From the NCBI RefSeq assembly GCF_016446285.1, contig NZ_CP054140.1, positions 1,159,501 through 1,223,500 of the forward strand: a DNA stretch of 64,000 nucleotides. Reading direction: 5' to 3'. The notes beneath the pieces are model-generated. The model worked only from the letters and a program-made list of their open reading frames with translations. It made no database searches and was not told where the DNA came from. Every line of letters begins with the position of its first letter. The first letter of the stretch is position 1. The DNA comes from Desulfobulbus oligotrophicus. Lineage in GTDB: Bacteria; Desulfobacterota; Desulfobulbia; Desulfobulbales; Desulfobulbaceae. Positions 6,639-16,697 of the stretch are shown piece after piece. The position numbers were made by a program, and so were the translations under genes.

Positions 6639-8833
6639 GCCTGACGTATTACCTGTGGGGGACGAACTTTAGTGGCACTGGCCAATTGGACCACGATGCG
6701 GTCGGTTTTGTGCAGACGCCCGACCAGTGTACGAAAGAGATGCCTTGAGACGTCCGGGTATTTTTCAATGAGTTCCGAGAGTTTGTCTCCCGGATATCGT
6801 TTGATGGTGCAGCGGCCGACAGATATGATGGATGCTGAACGCGGTTCCTCTAAAATGGCGGCCATCTCCCCGAAGTACTCTCCGGGTTCAGTGATCTCCG
6901 CTATCTTCTTTCCGGACCGAAGGACAGCTACTTTACCGCGGATCAACTTGAAAAAATCTTTATCCTTGTTGCCTTCCTGGATAATAATATCACCATCCTC
7001 ATATTCTTCGACATCAGGATTGACAAGATAAGCAGGGAGGCTGTCCTCATGGGCAACCGTGCGTCTGAGTACCTCTTCAAAACTGGTGATTCCTTCACGG
7101 GCCTTCTGTAAGGCGGCCTCGCGCAGAGTAAACATACCTTCCTGGATAGCTACTTTCCGCAACTGCTCTTCAGACACTTCCGCTTGAATAGCCTCAGCCA
7201 CAGCCTCGGTAACTTCCATCAGCTCAAAGAAACCGACCCGACCCCGATACCCCATACCATTGCATTCCGGGCAACCTTTGGCTTTGTACAGTTTAAGCTC
7301 ATCGAGCTCACTCTCTTTAAAACCCGCATTAAGGAGTGTCCGCTGGTCGTACTCTGCCGGTGTTTTGCACTGCTGACACAGGCGCCTGCCCAAACGCTGG
7401 GAGAGGACCATTGTCAGCGAGGAGGCGAGGATATAAGAAGGGATGCCGATGTCCACCATACGACTGACAGTGGCCGGAGAATCGTTCGTATGCAGTGTGG
7501 AGAAGACCAGGTGCCCGGTCATGGCGGCCTTCATCGCAATTTCAGCGGTCTCTATATCCCGGATCTCGCCGACCATGATAATGTCCGGGTCCTGGCGAAG
7601 AAAAGCCTTAAGCGCTGCGGCAAAGGTCATACCGACTTCAGGGTTGACGTTGACCTGGTTAATACCCTTGAAGTTGAATTCAACCGGATCTTCAGCCGTC
7701 AGGATCTTGATATCTTCGGTGTTCAGCGAGTTGAGTGCGGAATATAAGGTCACAGTTTTTCCGGATCCGGTGGGGCCGGTGACCAGCAACAGCCCCTGTG
7801 GCCGGTTGAGACAGCGTCTGAGAGCAGCAAAGGTGTCCTTGGTGAACCCGAGTTTGGTGAGGTCGACATTGAGTGAGTTTTTGTCAAGAATACGAAGGAC
7901 AATACCTTCACCGTGGAGCAGCGGAAGGGTGGAGACTCGGAAATCCACAGCCCGGTTTCGGCCCAGTCTGATTTTGATGCGGCCGTCCTGAGGAACACGA
8001 CGTTCGGTGATATTAAGCCCGGCCAGAATTTTCATGCGGGCTGCCATGGCATTTTTGATGGTCAACGGCAGGTTCATCGATTTAAACAATGAGCCATCTT
8101 TACGATAACGAACCTGCATTATCTTTTCAAATGGTTCGATGTGGATGTCACTTACCCCTTCCTGAACAGCTTTGACCAGAATGCCGTTGACCAGTTTTAT
8201 GATCGGAGCATCTGAGGCCGAGAACTGCTCGTACGCTCCTTCTTCCTGGCCGTCACTTTCGATTTCAAAATCATCGGCAGCATCGGCCACCAGGGCACCG
8301 AAATCGTCAATTTCAGTAACGGATTCTTCTTCGACTTCTCCTTCAAATTTGAAGAATGACTGATACTCTTCTTCGTTGATGCGGTAGTGTTTTTTATAGG
8401 CATCTATGATGTCCTTGGCAGTGGAAACACAGATGGAGAGATTTTTCTGGACGATATCCTGGAGCTGCTCCACTTCAACGGTATCTGTGGGCTCCACCAT
8501 GGTTACCTGCAGGGTGTCGCCGGAGATCCGTAAAGGAAAAGCCATGAACTGTTTGGCGGTTTCATACGGAATCAGCTGTAGAACTTCTTTGCTTGGTACC
8601 TCCTTTTCCAGCACAACCAACGTGTAGTTATGCATCCGGCTCAAGAAGTTGGCAATGGTATCCTGCTCAATGACGCCGCTTTCAAGCAGGATGCGGCTTA
8701 ACCGCTTTTTGGTTTTTTTCTGGGTAACCTTGGCTTCTTCAAACTGGGTTGAGGTGATGTAACCGGCCTTGCTCAGCAACTCACCGATTTTCAGTTTTCC
8801 CGCGCCGGACTGGTCTTTGACGGTCTTTTTCAT
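6635..8833 (-). CDS. PilB/GspE-family secretion ATPase with C-terminal cyclic-nucleotide-binding domain
   Basis: A 732-residue type II/IV pilus assembly ATPase. In order: an N-terminal MshEN/GspE-N domain (about 15-135), an acidic linker (about 165-200), and the T2SSE ATPase core (about 205-590) with SDIHIEP, Walker A GPTGSGKT (353-360), the Asp-box with EDPVEF, the Walker B region DPDIIMVGEIRD (415-426) and the His-box STLHTND. Paired cysteines CQQC and CPEC (486-489, 521-524) form the usual zinc site. Unusually, residues about 609-714 form a complete cNMP-binding domain with phosphate-binding cassette GEYFGEMAAILEEPRSASI. The frame opens at 8881, but the ATG at 8833 has a GAGAGGG site a few bases upstream, while 8881 has none. 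The system it powers is not encoded nearby; the type II locus in this window has its own gspE. Confidence 0.9.
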   Translation of the reverse strand: MKKTVKDQSGAGKLKIGELLSKAGYITSTQFEEAKVTQKKTKKRLSRILLESGVIEQDTIANFLSRMHNYTLVVLEKEVPSKEVLQLIPYETAKQFMAFPLRISGDTLQVTMVEPTDTVEVEQLQDIVQKNLSICVSTAKDIIDAYKKHYRINEEEYQSFFKFEGEVEEESVTEIDDFGALVADAADDFEIESDGQEEGAYEQFSASDAPIIKLVNGILVKAVQEGVSDIHIEPFEKIMQVRYRKDGSLFKSMNLPLTIKNAMAARMKILAGLNITERRVPQDGRIKIRLGRNRAVDFRVSTLPLLHGEGIVLRILDKNSLNVDLTKLGFTKDTFAALRRCLNRPQGLLLVTGPTGSGKTVTLYSALNSLNTEDIKILTAEDPVEFNFKGINQVNVNPEVGMTFAAALKAFLRQDPDIIMVGEIRDIETAEIAMKAAMTGHLVFSTLHTNDSPATVSRMVDIGIPSYILASSLTMVLSQRLGRRLCQQCKTPAEYDQRTLLNAGFKESELDELKLYKAKGCPECNGMGYRGRVGFFELMEVTEAVAEAIQAEVSEEQLRKVAIQEGMFTLREAALQKAREGITSFEEVLRRTVAHEDSLPAYLVNPDVEEYEDGDIIIQEGNKDKDFFKLIRGKVAVLRSGKKIAEITEPGEYFGEMAAILEEPRSASIISVGRCTIKRYPGDKLSELIEKYPDVSRHLFRTLVGRLHKTDRIVVQLASATKVRPPQVIRQA

Positions 8834-9081
8834 CGACCCTCTCTGGGTGCCGGTAGTTTGTTGTTCTGGTTTAGATGCCATTGTTGCCGTGGTGTTATTC
8901 TAAGGGTCGATAAAAGTTATTTTCAAGTATTGTACAATAAACACGGATGCTGGTCAAAAAAGAACGGTATGGTTTCCATGAAGCATCAGCCGACCGGAAT
9001 CGGTCTGCCCATGCCTTGATTGATCAACGCATACCTGGCCGGGAGTCCACACAACTCTCGGCAGATTATCAGGAGTAATGA

Positions 9082-10014
9082 TTAAAAAATCATTGGATAG
9101 CGACGTTCCAATTCCTTTGCCAGGGGCATCATTACCTCTCGCATTGATGGTTCGGCTGCGGCTGAGGTGCGCAGGGAGAGTATATGCTGCCATTCAAGAA
9201 GATTGGCATAGGCAATGATCTCAGTTTTGCAGGAATTGGGCAGAACTGTTCGGGCCGCCTGCGGGGAAGAAGTTGTTAACAGGTGGAAGTATTGCTTCTC
9301 CATTGCCTGCATAGCCTGCTCCCATACCGAGAACTCTTCACTACCCTCTTCAAAGAATACAGGTTTGATAAAGGTGATCTCGTTGCCGAATTTGTCAGCC
9401 GAATATCGACAGTACCGTTGACTCTCCTGCAGGAAACTGCAGGGGCGGTGACGAACGAGTTCATGGGTGACTGCCCGGTTAACAACGAACTTAACCGCCA
9501 GATACCGGTGTTTTGCACACACAGGTGCGCTGAGCTGCTCCACCTGCTGTACGTCCATTTTGTCAACAAGGATACGGGAAGGGGTGGAATCCGGTGCCTG
9601 AAGGGGGAGCCCTTCAAAAAAATATGGGTGTTTCCGGGCAAGGAAACCGGCAATTGCCTGTGCAATGGCGTCTCCAGTGTGCAACTGAAGCATCTCACGG
9701 AAGGCGCGGATAGATCCGGTAATGAGTAATGTGGAGTTACTCAGCCGGTCTGCCTGCAGGAATTTGGGTTGGAGAAAAAAGAAATCTTTGATGGGGGCAT
9801 CGGTCGGGCAGGTGACGATGACCGTGACAACACCCATTTCCAGGACGGAGTTGTGCCCGTTTTCCACCATTTTTCTCACAAAGGGAATGGCAGAGTCGCT
9901 GCTTATCCGATCTTCACTTTTGTAGCAGATCCGACCACAGTACTCTATACGAACCGGCAATGACTGTCGGTCAAGCTCATCAAGGATTGTGAAGCTTGGC
10001 TTTATTGTACGCAT
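9082..10014 (-). CDS. thyX: FAD-dependent thymidylate synthase
   Basis: ThyX makes dTMP from dUMP using methylenetetrahydrofolate and reduced FAD. The diagnostic RHRx7S motif is present: RHR at 188-190 and Ser198 in RHRPCSFLQESQRY. GHNSVLEMG near residue 53 is the expected early flavin/dUMP block and LRTSAAAEPSMREVM the C-terminal one. At 310 residues it is longer than typical ThyX (220-260); the extra length lies between about 110 and 165. It sits 72 bases downstream of nifS on the same strand and is probably co-transcribed. No strong ribosome binding site is visible before the ATG. Confidence 0.93.
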   Translation of the reverse strand: MRTIKPSFTILDELDRQSLPVRIEYCGRICYKSEDRISSDSAIPFVRKMVENGHNSVLEMGVVTVIVTCPTDAPIKDFFFLQPKFLQADRLSNSTLLITGSIRAFREMLQLHTGDAIAQAIAGFLARKHPYFFEGLPLQAPDSTPSRILVDKMDVQQVEQLSAPVCAKHRYLAVKFVVNRAVTHELVRHRPCSFLQESQRYCRYSADKFGNEITFIKPVFFEEGSEEFSVWEQAMQAMEKQYFHLLTTSSPQAARTVLPNSCKTEIIAYANLLEWQHILSLRTSAAAEPSMREVMMPLAKELERRYPMIF

Positions 10015-10086
10015 GAAATTTTATGATGATATGGGGACGACGAAGCATATGATACCGGGTCTGATGTTCTTGCAAATGGTAGCATC

Positions 10087-11271
10087 TTATTCATCTTCCC
10101 AGAAGGGGGAGAGCTCTCGCAACTTAGCAATAATTGAAGGCATGGTGGCAAGCACGAAATCGACCTCTTCCTCAGTGTTGTATACAGACAGGCTGAAACG
10201 AATGGAACCATGGGCGGCCGTGAATGGTACACCCATTGCCCGCAGTACATGCGATGGCTCCAGGGAACCGGAGGTGCAGGCAGATCCGGAGGATGCACAG
10301 ATGTTATACTGATTCATATGCAGCAGTATGGCCTCTCCCTCGACATATTCAAAACTGATGTTCGTCGTGTTGGGCAGACGTTCCTCAGGGTGGCCGTTGA
10401 GCAAAGATTTCGGAATTGAGCGGAGTAAACCCTGTTCGAGCCTGTCACGAAGCATCTTTACCCGGGTGTTTTCTGCCCCCATGTTCTCTGCAGCCAGGGT
10501 GCAGGCTTTACCAAGCCCAATGATGGAGGCAACATTTTCAGTGCCGCCACGTCTGCCGAACTCCTGGTGACCACCGTTCATGAAGGGGATGAAAGGCGTT
10601 CCCTTGCGAACATACAACACGCCAATCCCTTTGGGAGCATGCAGTTTATGTCCTGACAGGGAGAGGAAGTTGATGTTTGTCTCTTTCAGGTTGATCGGCA
10701 TCTTACCAACGGCTTGCACTGCGTCAGTATGGAAAAGAATATCACGTTCTTTGGCGATATCAGCCATTTCTTCGACAGGAAAGAGGACCCCTGTTTCATT
10801 GTTGGCCCACATGACGCTGACAATGGCGGTGTCGTCGGTGAGGCTGTCTCTGAACTGTCGAACATCGATGGTGCCGTCACTGGCAACAGGAAGTCGGGTT
10901 ATATGGTATTTACGGCCGGTGAAAATTTCCAGGTTGTCGCATAGGGTTTTCACCGCAGGGTGCTCAACCCTGGTGGTCACAATATGATTTTTTTCGGGAT
11001 ACGTCTGCAGGGCGGAGAGAATGGCGGTGGAGTCACTTTCAGTTCCACAGCTGGTGAACACAATCTCTTCAGGAGCCGCACCAAGCAGGTCGGCAATTTC
11101 CCGGCGGGCCTGTTTGATCGCCAGACCGACCTGGCCGCCAAAAGTGTGCATGGAAGAGGGGTTGCCATAGTAGTCGGTTAAGTAGGGCATCATGGCATCA
11201 ACCACCTCGGGTGCTATTCGGGTGGTTGCATTGTTATCCATATAGATAACTTTATCAGGGGAAGCAGACAT
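10087..11271 (-). CDS. nifS: Cysteine desulfurase NifS
   Basis: A 394-residue PLP-dependent cysteine desulfurase that supplies sulfur for Fe-S cluster assembly. The N-terminal YMDNNATTR, the pyridoxal lysine in SLSGHKLHAPKG and the catalytic cysteine loop SSGSACTSG are all present. The start overlaps the nifU stop by one base (TAATG) and carries a strong AGGAGG site seven bases upstream, so NifU and NifS are coupled. No nitrogenase genes are seen, which fits a housekeeping role as known in bacteria lacking the ISC operon. Confidence 0.96.
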   Translation of the reverse strand: MSASPDKVIYMDNNATTRIAPEVVDAMMPYLTDYYGNPSSMHTFGGQVGLAIKQARREIADLLGAAPEEIVFTSCGTESDSTAILSALQTYPEKNHIVTTRVEHPAVKTLCDNLEIFTGRKYHITRLPVASDGTIDVRQFRDSLTDDTAIVSVMWANNETGVLFPVEEMADIAKERDILFHTDAVQAVGKMPINLKETNINFLSLSGHKLHAPKGIGVLYVRKGTPFIPFMNGGHQEFGRRGGTENVASIIGLGKACTLAAENMGAENTRVKMLRDRLEQGLLRSIPKSLLNGHPEERLPNTTNISFEYVEGEAILLHMNQYNICASSGSACTSGSLEPSHVLRAMGVPFTAAHGSIRFSLSVYNTEEEVDFVLATMPSIIAKLRELSPFWEDE

Positions 11272-12107
11272 TACCTATCCTCCTCAACAACGAGACTTTC
11301 AAGAACCTGTTCGCGTAATTTTTTCTCAATATACTCTTTTAAGGTGGTCCGTGATGAGTAGCAGTTTGCGCAGGCCCCCCGTAGTGAAACCGTGACAAAG
11401 TCACCGTCCACATCAATAAGTTCAATGTCGCCGCCGTCTTTTTTTAAAGTCGGTTTAACTTCGCGCTCGATAACCTCTTCGATCTTTTTTATTTTTTCTA
11501 AGGTCGTCATGCGCTTGCGTCGTTTTTTGTCTGCCGGCTTATCACTGATGCCCTCCACGGTCTCGGCAAGAAGCTCTTTCAGTTTCCCTACACACTTGCC
11601 ACATCCACCTCCGGCCTTGGTGAAGTTAGTGATCTCTTCGACCGAAGTCAGTGCGTTTTCCTTGATCGCACGGATGACCTCCAGGTCGGTTACTCCGAAA
11701 CATTCACAGACGACTTCTCCCTGGGCCATCGGCAAGGTAATGCCGGTATAATCGGCAATTGCGGCTTCCAGTGCCTCACGTCCCATGACCGAACAGTGCA
11801 TTTTCTCTTTTGGTAAACCACCCAGGGCTTTGGCGATATCGTCGTTGGTCAGCTTCTTGGCATCTTCCAGTTTCATCCCCTTCAGCATTTCTGTGAGTAC
11901 GGAGGATGAGGCAATCGCTGAAGCGCAGCCGAACGTTTTGAATTTGGCGTCGGTGATAACCTGATTTTCATCAACCTTGATGGTCAGTCGAAGGGCATCA
12001 CCGCAGGCAATGGAACCGACATTGCCCACACCGTCAGCATTTTCAATTTCACCAACGTTTTTCGGATTGATGAAATGTTCCTGGACCTTGTCTGTATATT
12101 CCCACAT
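11271..12107 (-). CDS. nifU: Three-domain Fe-S scaffold protein NifU
   Basis: A 278-residue modular NifU. The N-terminal IscU-like scaffold (about 1-125) has its cluster cysteines in SIACGDALR, KTFGCASAIA and KMHCSVMG. A central BFD-like [2Fe-2S] domain (about 130-180) has cysteines in VVCECFG and GGGCGKC. A linker rich in Lys/Arg leads to a C-terminal Nfu domain with GACANCYSS. It works with NifS, encoded immediately downstream. The full three-domain form is found in nitrogen fixers and in some delta/epsilon groups where it is the general scaffold. Confidence 0.96.
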   Translation of the reverse strand: MWEYTDKVQEHFINPKNVGEIENADGVGNVGSIACGDALRLTIKVDENQVITDAKFKTFGCASAIASSSVLTEMLKGMKLEDAKKLTNDDIAKALGGLPKEKMHCSVMGREALEAAIADYTGITLPMAQGEVVCECFGVTDLEVIRAIKENALTSVEEITNFTKAGGGCGKCVGKLKELLAETVEGISDKPADKKRRKRMTTLEKIKKIEEVIEREVKPTLKKDGGDIELIDVDGDFVTVSLRGACANCYSSRTTLKEYIEKKLREQVLESLVVEEDR

Positions 12108-12187
12108 AGTAGTTCTCAGCGAAGATGGTTGGTAATGAAAAGCTATGGTCTGGTCGCATGCAACGCAGACAAATTCAATTCTTTACA

Positions 12188-13945
12188 TTAGGGCAGGAGG
12201 CCGATTTCGGCAAGCATCGATTTTGCAGTTTTTACGAGTAACGCGGTCTCGTCGCTGGTTCGGCCCTCCACATAAAAACGAACTTTTGGTTCGGTACCGG
12301 AGGGGCGGATCATAATCCAGGAGCCATCTTCAAATATCATCTTGCGGCCGTCAATATCAATGACCGAGGCAATGGTTCTGCTTTGTTCACCAACTGTAAC
12401 CTTGCTGCCCGGACTGTACCTGCTGAGCTGATTGAGAGCCTGGAGCAGGCTGTCGCCCTGCAACGAGACAACAACAGCATCACGATCAGGGTAATAGTGA
12501 CCGAACTGTTCTTCAATTGCAGCAAGGTAGGAGCCGAGCGGTTTTTTCAGGGTAAGTATCATATCTATAGCGAGAATAAGACCGATGAAAGCGTCTTTTT
12601 CCGGTGTATGGCCGATTATGGAGATACCATCGGACTCTTCGAAATAGACCAGTGCCTTGTTGATCACCGGTTTAAACTCCTTGAACCCGACTCTCGGCTC
12701 AAAAACCTTCTCACCCAGCTGAGCGGCAATCCCATTGGCAAGATTGCTGGAGGCCACTGTTTTGGCAACCATCCCCCGTTTACCCTTTACCTCGTGGAGG
12801 AAATGATAGGCCATCGCACCGAATTGATTCATGGAAATTTCAATGGTGCCGTCAGTGAAGCGGATGCGGTCGCCGTCCGGATCAATAACTGCTCCGATTT
12901 TAAGGGGTTCCGGGCGCGCAACCAGTGCAGCAAGCGCAGGTTGCATGTTGGCTGACGACGGTTCCGGGGCAATACCGCCAAAGGTCGGGTCCGCGGTTTT
13001 ACGAAGCAGGATAAGCCGCTCGTCGGGCGGGTTGTTGAGCAGCCTCTGCAGGTATAAACGAGATGCCCCGTGGACAGCATCAATGCAGACAACGACCTGA
13101 TCGTTGGCTGCAAGTTCTTTGAGCAGCCGATCGTATTCGATGCCATGTTGGGTACTTCCGGCGCGGATGAGCTGCTGCCAGCTCTCCAAAGCATCTTCCA
13201 TGATAATTTTTGATGATGCCTCAACCGGTTGCAGCAGATCAAGTTCCGCCGGGATCATTGGGATCTGATCCAGCTGGATATACTGTCGGGCGAGGTTGGT
13301 GATGGTGTCTGTGAGAATGGGGGCTGCCGGGCCGGCATCAGCCGCATTATATTTAAATCCGCCATACTCCAGCGGATTGTGGCTGGGGGTGAGGTTGATG
13401 GAAAAAGCAGCCTTATGGATGAGTACAGAGGCGGAAAGTGCCCCTGTTGTTGCCTCGCCTGCATAGTAGATCTGTACACCATTGGCCTGAAGAACGTTGA
13501 CGGCAGCACGGGCCAGCAGGGAACCGCCGAAGCGGTTGTCAAAACCGATCACACAGCCACGGGCCTGCACTTCCTTAAAGTCGGCCACTCCCAGCGCTGT
13601 ACGGAGTTCTTCACTGTCTTGAGCGTTCTGATACATCCCCAGGATTGCGGCAGTCACCACCGCCACGGTGTGGACACTGAGATCTTTGCCCAGGGTTCCA
13701 CGCCATCCTGAGGTCCCAAAAGAGATGGCTTTAGTGGGTGGGGCGGTATTGTGGAGGATCTCGTCTTCGACCAGCTGATATATCTGGTCGATGGCCTGCT
13801 GCCATTTTTGACGTTCGGCTGTACCTTCGGCTGCATTCCGCCCTGCGACCAATGCCTTGATTGCATCGAAGTAGCGACTTTCCTGATGATTTCCTGAGAC
13901 AATATGCTGCTGACGTAGGGAGGCGATCGCAAGTTCAACCGTCAT
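12188..13945 (-). CDS. Alpha-D-phosphohexomutase (phosphoglucomutase/phosphomannomutase)
   Basis: Interconverts sugar 1- and 6-phosphates in the cytosol, feeding glycogen and cell-envelope sugars. The 585-residue protein shows all four family sites: the phosphoserine loop NLTPSHNP, the metal loop DPDGDRIR, the sugar-binding EESDG, and the phosphate-binding RPSGTEPK near the C-terminus. Length and early FGTSGWRG block fit the phosphoglucomutase-like branch. The frame opens at 14059, but the ATG at 13945 has GGAG six bases upstream and starts the conserved region. It diverges from ppsA and may be the first gene of the minus-strand run through nifU, nifS and thyX. Confidence 0.9.
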   Translation of the reverse strand: MTVELAIASLRQQHIVSGNHQESRYFDAIKALVAGRNAAEGTAERQKWQQAIDQIYQLVEDEILHNTAPPTKAISFGTSGWRGTLGKDLSVHTVAVVTAAILGMYQNAQDSEELRTALGVADFKEVQARGCVIGFDNRFGGSLLARAAVNVLQANGVQIYYAGEATTGALSASVLIHKAAFSINLTPSHNPLEYGGFKYNAADAGPAAPILTDTITNLARQYIQLDQIPMIPAELDLLQPVEASSKIIMEDALESWQQLIRAGSTQHGIEYDRLLKELAANDQVVVCIDAVHGASRLYLQRLLNNPPDERLILLRKTADPTFGGIAPEPSSANMQPALAALVARPEPLKIGAVIDPDGDRIRFTDGTIEISMNQFGAMAYHFLHEVKGKRGMVAKTVASSNLANGIAAQLGEKVFEPRVGFKEFKPVINKALVYFEESDGISIIGHTPEKDAFIGLILAIDMILTLKKPLGSYLAAIEEQFGHYYPDRDAVVVSLQGDSLLQALNQLSRYSPGSKVTVGEQSRTIASVIDIDGRKMIFEDGSWIMIRPSGTEPKVRFYVEGRTSDETALLVKTAKSMLAEIGLLP

Positions 13946-14089
13946 GGCGGCTCCAGGTATAAGGTATTCTCTCCGTTCAAAAAAACAGTAGTGAGAAGAC
14001 AGTATAGCCTTAGGAATAAATATTGGCAAGAAATGCTCATTCGTACGGTCTTTCAGCACTGATGAGCGGGTGGAACAGGGATGTTTCAG

Positions 14090-14118
14090 TTGACCCTCAG
14101 CCGGAATTTATTTAGTAT
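14090..14118 (+). promoter_or_regulatory. Predicted sigma70-type promoter of ppsA
   Basis: TTGACC (14090-14095) and TAGTAT (14113-14118) are separated by exactly 17 bases. The -35 matches five of six consensus positions and the -10 four of six. The start of transcription would leave a leader of roughly 85-90 bases before ppsA. It lies in the 267-base divergent gap with pgm. Confidence 0.45.
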
Positions 14119-14212
14119 TTCGCTGTTCAGCATTCAACTTGTCGGTTACTGGAAAAATATTGGCAAAACTGACCGATGTAGCCGTGGTTTTCTTTTAAGA
14201 GAGGAGTTCACG

Positions 14213-16663
14213 ATGGACAGCACACATGAAACAGCACTGATTCTCTGGTTTGATGAAATTGGTATCGAAGACGTGCCAAAGGTTGGCGGGAAGAACGCCT
14301 CTCTGGGGGAAATGCATCAGAAGCTGACCTCAAAGGGTGTTGCTGTCCCCAACGGCTATGCCATTACCGCCTATGCCTACCGCTATCTTCTCAAAGAAGC
14401 CGGTGTTGAAGCGGCTATTCGGGAAACTCTTGCAGATCTTGATACCCATGATCTGTACAATCTGCAGGAAAGAGGGGCCAAGGTGAGGGCGATCATCCGC
14501 AATGCCGAATTTCCGGAGGATCTGCGGGAAGCCGTTATCAACGCCTACCGTCAAATGGAAGAGGAGTATGGGCCCGACGTTGATGTAGCGGTCAGATCTT
14601 CAGCCACAGCGGAAGACCTGCCGGATGCCTCTTTTGCCGGGCAACAGGATACCTACCTGAATATCCGTGGTCCGGAAGCACTGATAGACGCCTGTAAGCG
14701 TTGTTTTGCCTCACTGTTTACCGATCGGGCCATCTCCTATCGCCACGACAGGGGGTTTGGGCAGTTTGATGTCTATCTGTCTATTGTTGTCCAGAAAATG
14801 GTTCGCTCTGATTCTGCCTGCTCAGGCGTCATGTTTTCCATTGATACTGAATCCGGTTTCGAGAATGCCGTATTCCTGACCGGTGCCTGGGGCCTGGGGG
14901 AAAATGTTGTGCAGGGTGCAGTGAATCCCGATGAGTTTTATATCTTTAAACCAACGCTGCATCAGGGGAAACGCCCCATTGTCGGCAAGCGCGTCGGGAC
15001 AAAAGAGATCAAGATGATCTACAACACCGATGCCGATGCCGAAGAACCGGTCAAAAACGTTGATACTACTGAGCAGGAGCGAAACTCCTACATCCTCAGT
15101 GACGATGAGATTCTTGAGCTGGCCCGTTGGGCCTGCATCATTGAAGATCATTATAACCGGCCGATGGACATCGAGTGGGCCAAGGATGGGGATGGTGTTC
15201 AGGTGGGGACAGGGAAGCTGTTCGTTGTTCAGGCCAGGCCGGAGACAGTCCACTCCCAGGCCAGCAAGCGGACCATGGAAACGTATATTCTTAAAGAGAA
15301 AGGGACGTTGCTGGCCAGTGGACAGGCGGTTGGTGCTAAAATTGGACAGGGAGTTACCCGTATTCTGCATGATGTCAGTCAGATCCATGATTTCAGGGCA
15401 GGGGAGGTCCTGGTCACCGACATGACCGACCCGGATTGGGAACCGATTATGAAAACCGCCGGCGCAATCGTTACCAACCGGGGTGGCCGAACCTGCCATG
15501 CCGCCATTATTTCCCGTGAACTGGGTATTCCCTGTGTTATCGGCACGGAAAATGGCACCTCAAAGATAAAAGATGGTCAACAGGTGACGGTTTCCTGTGC
15601 TGAGGGAGAAACGGGTCACATCTATGAGGGACTGCTTGAGTTTGTGCTGGAAACCCTGGATCTTGATAATATTCCCGCCACGCGAACAAAGGTGATGATG
15701 AATGTCGGTTTGCCTGAAAAAGCGTTTACCGAGGGGCAGTTGCCAAACGAGGGAGTCGGTTTGGCACGGGAAGAGTTCATTATCAACTCACACATCGGTA
15801 TCCATCCGCTGGCCCTGATCAACTACGAAAAACTGTGTGAACAGGCTGAACATGATGATGAAATCCTCGACATTGTCGAAGCAATTGACGAGCGCACGAG
15901 TGCGTATGTCGGTGATAAGCGTCAGTATTTCATCGATAAACTGGCGGAAGGCGTGGGGAGAATCGGGGCAGGATTCTATCCGAAGGATGTGATTGTCCGT
16001 CTGTCTGATTTTAAATCCAACGAATATGCCAACCTGATCGGCGGCCATCTCTATGAACCGGAAGAATCCAACCCCATGATCGGTTGGCGTGGTGCTTCAC
16101 GATACTATGATCCCCGCTATCGGGCTGCTTTTGATCTTGAATGCGAGGCTTTGCTCAAAGTGCGCAATGACATGGGATTAACCAATGTCAAGCTGATGGT
16201 ACCGTTCTGCCGAACTCCGGAGGAGGGGCGCAAGGTTATTGACGTCATGCGGGAAAACGGATTGGTACAGGGGGAAAACGGACTGGAGGTCTACGTGATG
16301 TGTGAAATCCCGTCCAACGTCATTGCCGCAGATGCGTTTTGCGATGTCTTTGATGGTTTTTCCATCGGTTCCAACGATCTTACTCAGTTGACCCTTGGTC
16401 TGGACCGTGACTCCGACCTGGTGGCCCACATCTACAATGAGCGGAATGAAGCGGTTAAGACGCTCATTAAGATGGTGATTACCACTGCCAAGAAACGGGG
16501 TCGGAAAATCGGCATATGCGGGCAGGCGCCTTCAGATTTTCCGGACTTTGCAACGTTTCTGGTGGAGGAGGGTATCGACTCGATCAGTCTGGTTTCCGAC
16601 ACGGTGGTGAAGACGAGATTGGCCATTGCTGCGAAAGAACGGGAGCTGGGCATTACGCCATAA
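14213..16663 (+). CDS. ppsA: Phosphoenolpyruvate synthase
   Basis: Converts pyruvate and ATP to phosphoenolpyruvate, AMP and phosphate; the entry to gluconeogenesis. The 816-residue protein has the N-terminal ATP-grasp domain (VGGKNASLGEM; VAVRSSATAEDLPDASFAGQQ), the central phosphohistidine domain with NRGGRTCHAAIISRELG, and the C-terminal PEP/pyruvate TIM barrel with GSNDLTQLTLGLDRD and ICGQAPSD. The frame runs upstream to 14081, but the ATG at 14213 has GAGGAG at 14200-14205 and begins at the conserved region. A shared terminator follows. Confidence 0.96.
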   Translation: MDSTHETALILWFDEIGIEDVPKVGGKNASLGEMHQKLTSKGVAVPNGYAITAYAYRYLLKEAGVEAAIRETLADLDTHDLYNLQERGAKVRAIIRNAEFPEDLREAVINAYRQMEEEYGPDVDVAVRSSATAEDLPDASFAGQQDTYLNIRGPEALIDACKRCFASLFTDRAISYRHDRGFGQFDVYLSIVVQKMVRSDSACSGVMFSIDTESGFENAVFLTGAWGLGENVVQGAVNPDEFYIFKPTLHQGKRPIVGKRVGTKEIKMIYNTDADAEEPVKNVDTTEQERNSYILSDDEILELARWACIIEDHYNRPMDIEWAKDGDGVQVGTGKLFVVQARPETVHSQASKRTMETYILKEKGTLLASGQAVGAKIGQGVTRILHDVSQIHDFRAGEVLVTDMTDPDWEPIMKTAGAIVTNRGGRTCHAAIISRELGIPCVIGTENGTSKIKDGQQVTVSCAEGETGHIYEGLLEFVLETLDLDNIPATRTKVMMNVGLPEKAFTEGQLPNEGVGLAREEFIINSHIGIHPLALINYEKLCEQAEHDDEILDIVEAIDERTSAYVGDKRQYFIDKLAEGVGRIGAGFYPKDVIVRLSDFKSNEYANLIGGHLYEPEESNPMIGWRGASRYYDPRYRAAFDLECEALLKVRNDMGLTNVKLMVPFCRTPEEGRKVIDVMRENGLVQGENGLEVYVMCEIPSNVIAADAFCDVFDGFSIGSNDLTQLTLGLDRDSDLVAHIYNERNEAVKTLIKMVITTAKKRGRKIGICGQAPSDFPDFATFLVEEGIDSISLVSDTVVKTRLAIAAKERELGITP

Positions 16664-16697
16664 CAGAGGCCTGCAGGTTCTTGCAGACATCTTCACG

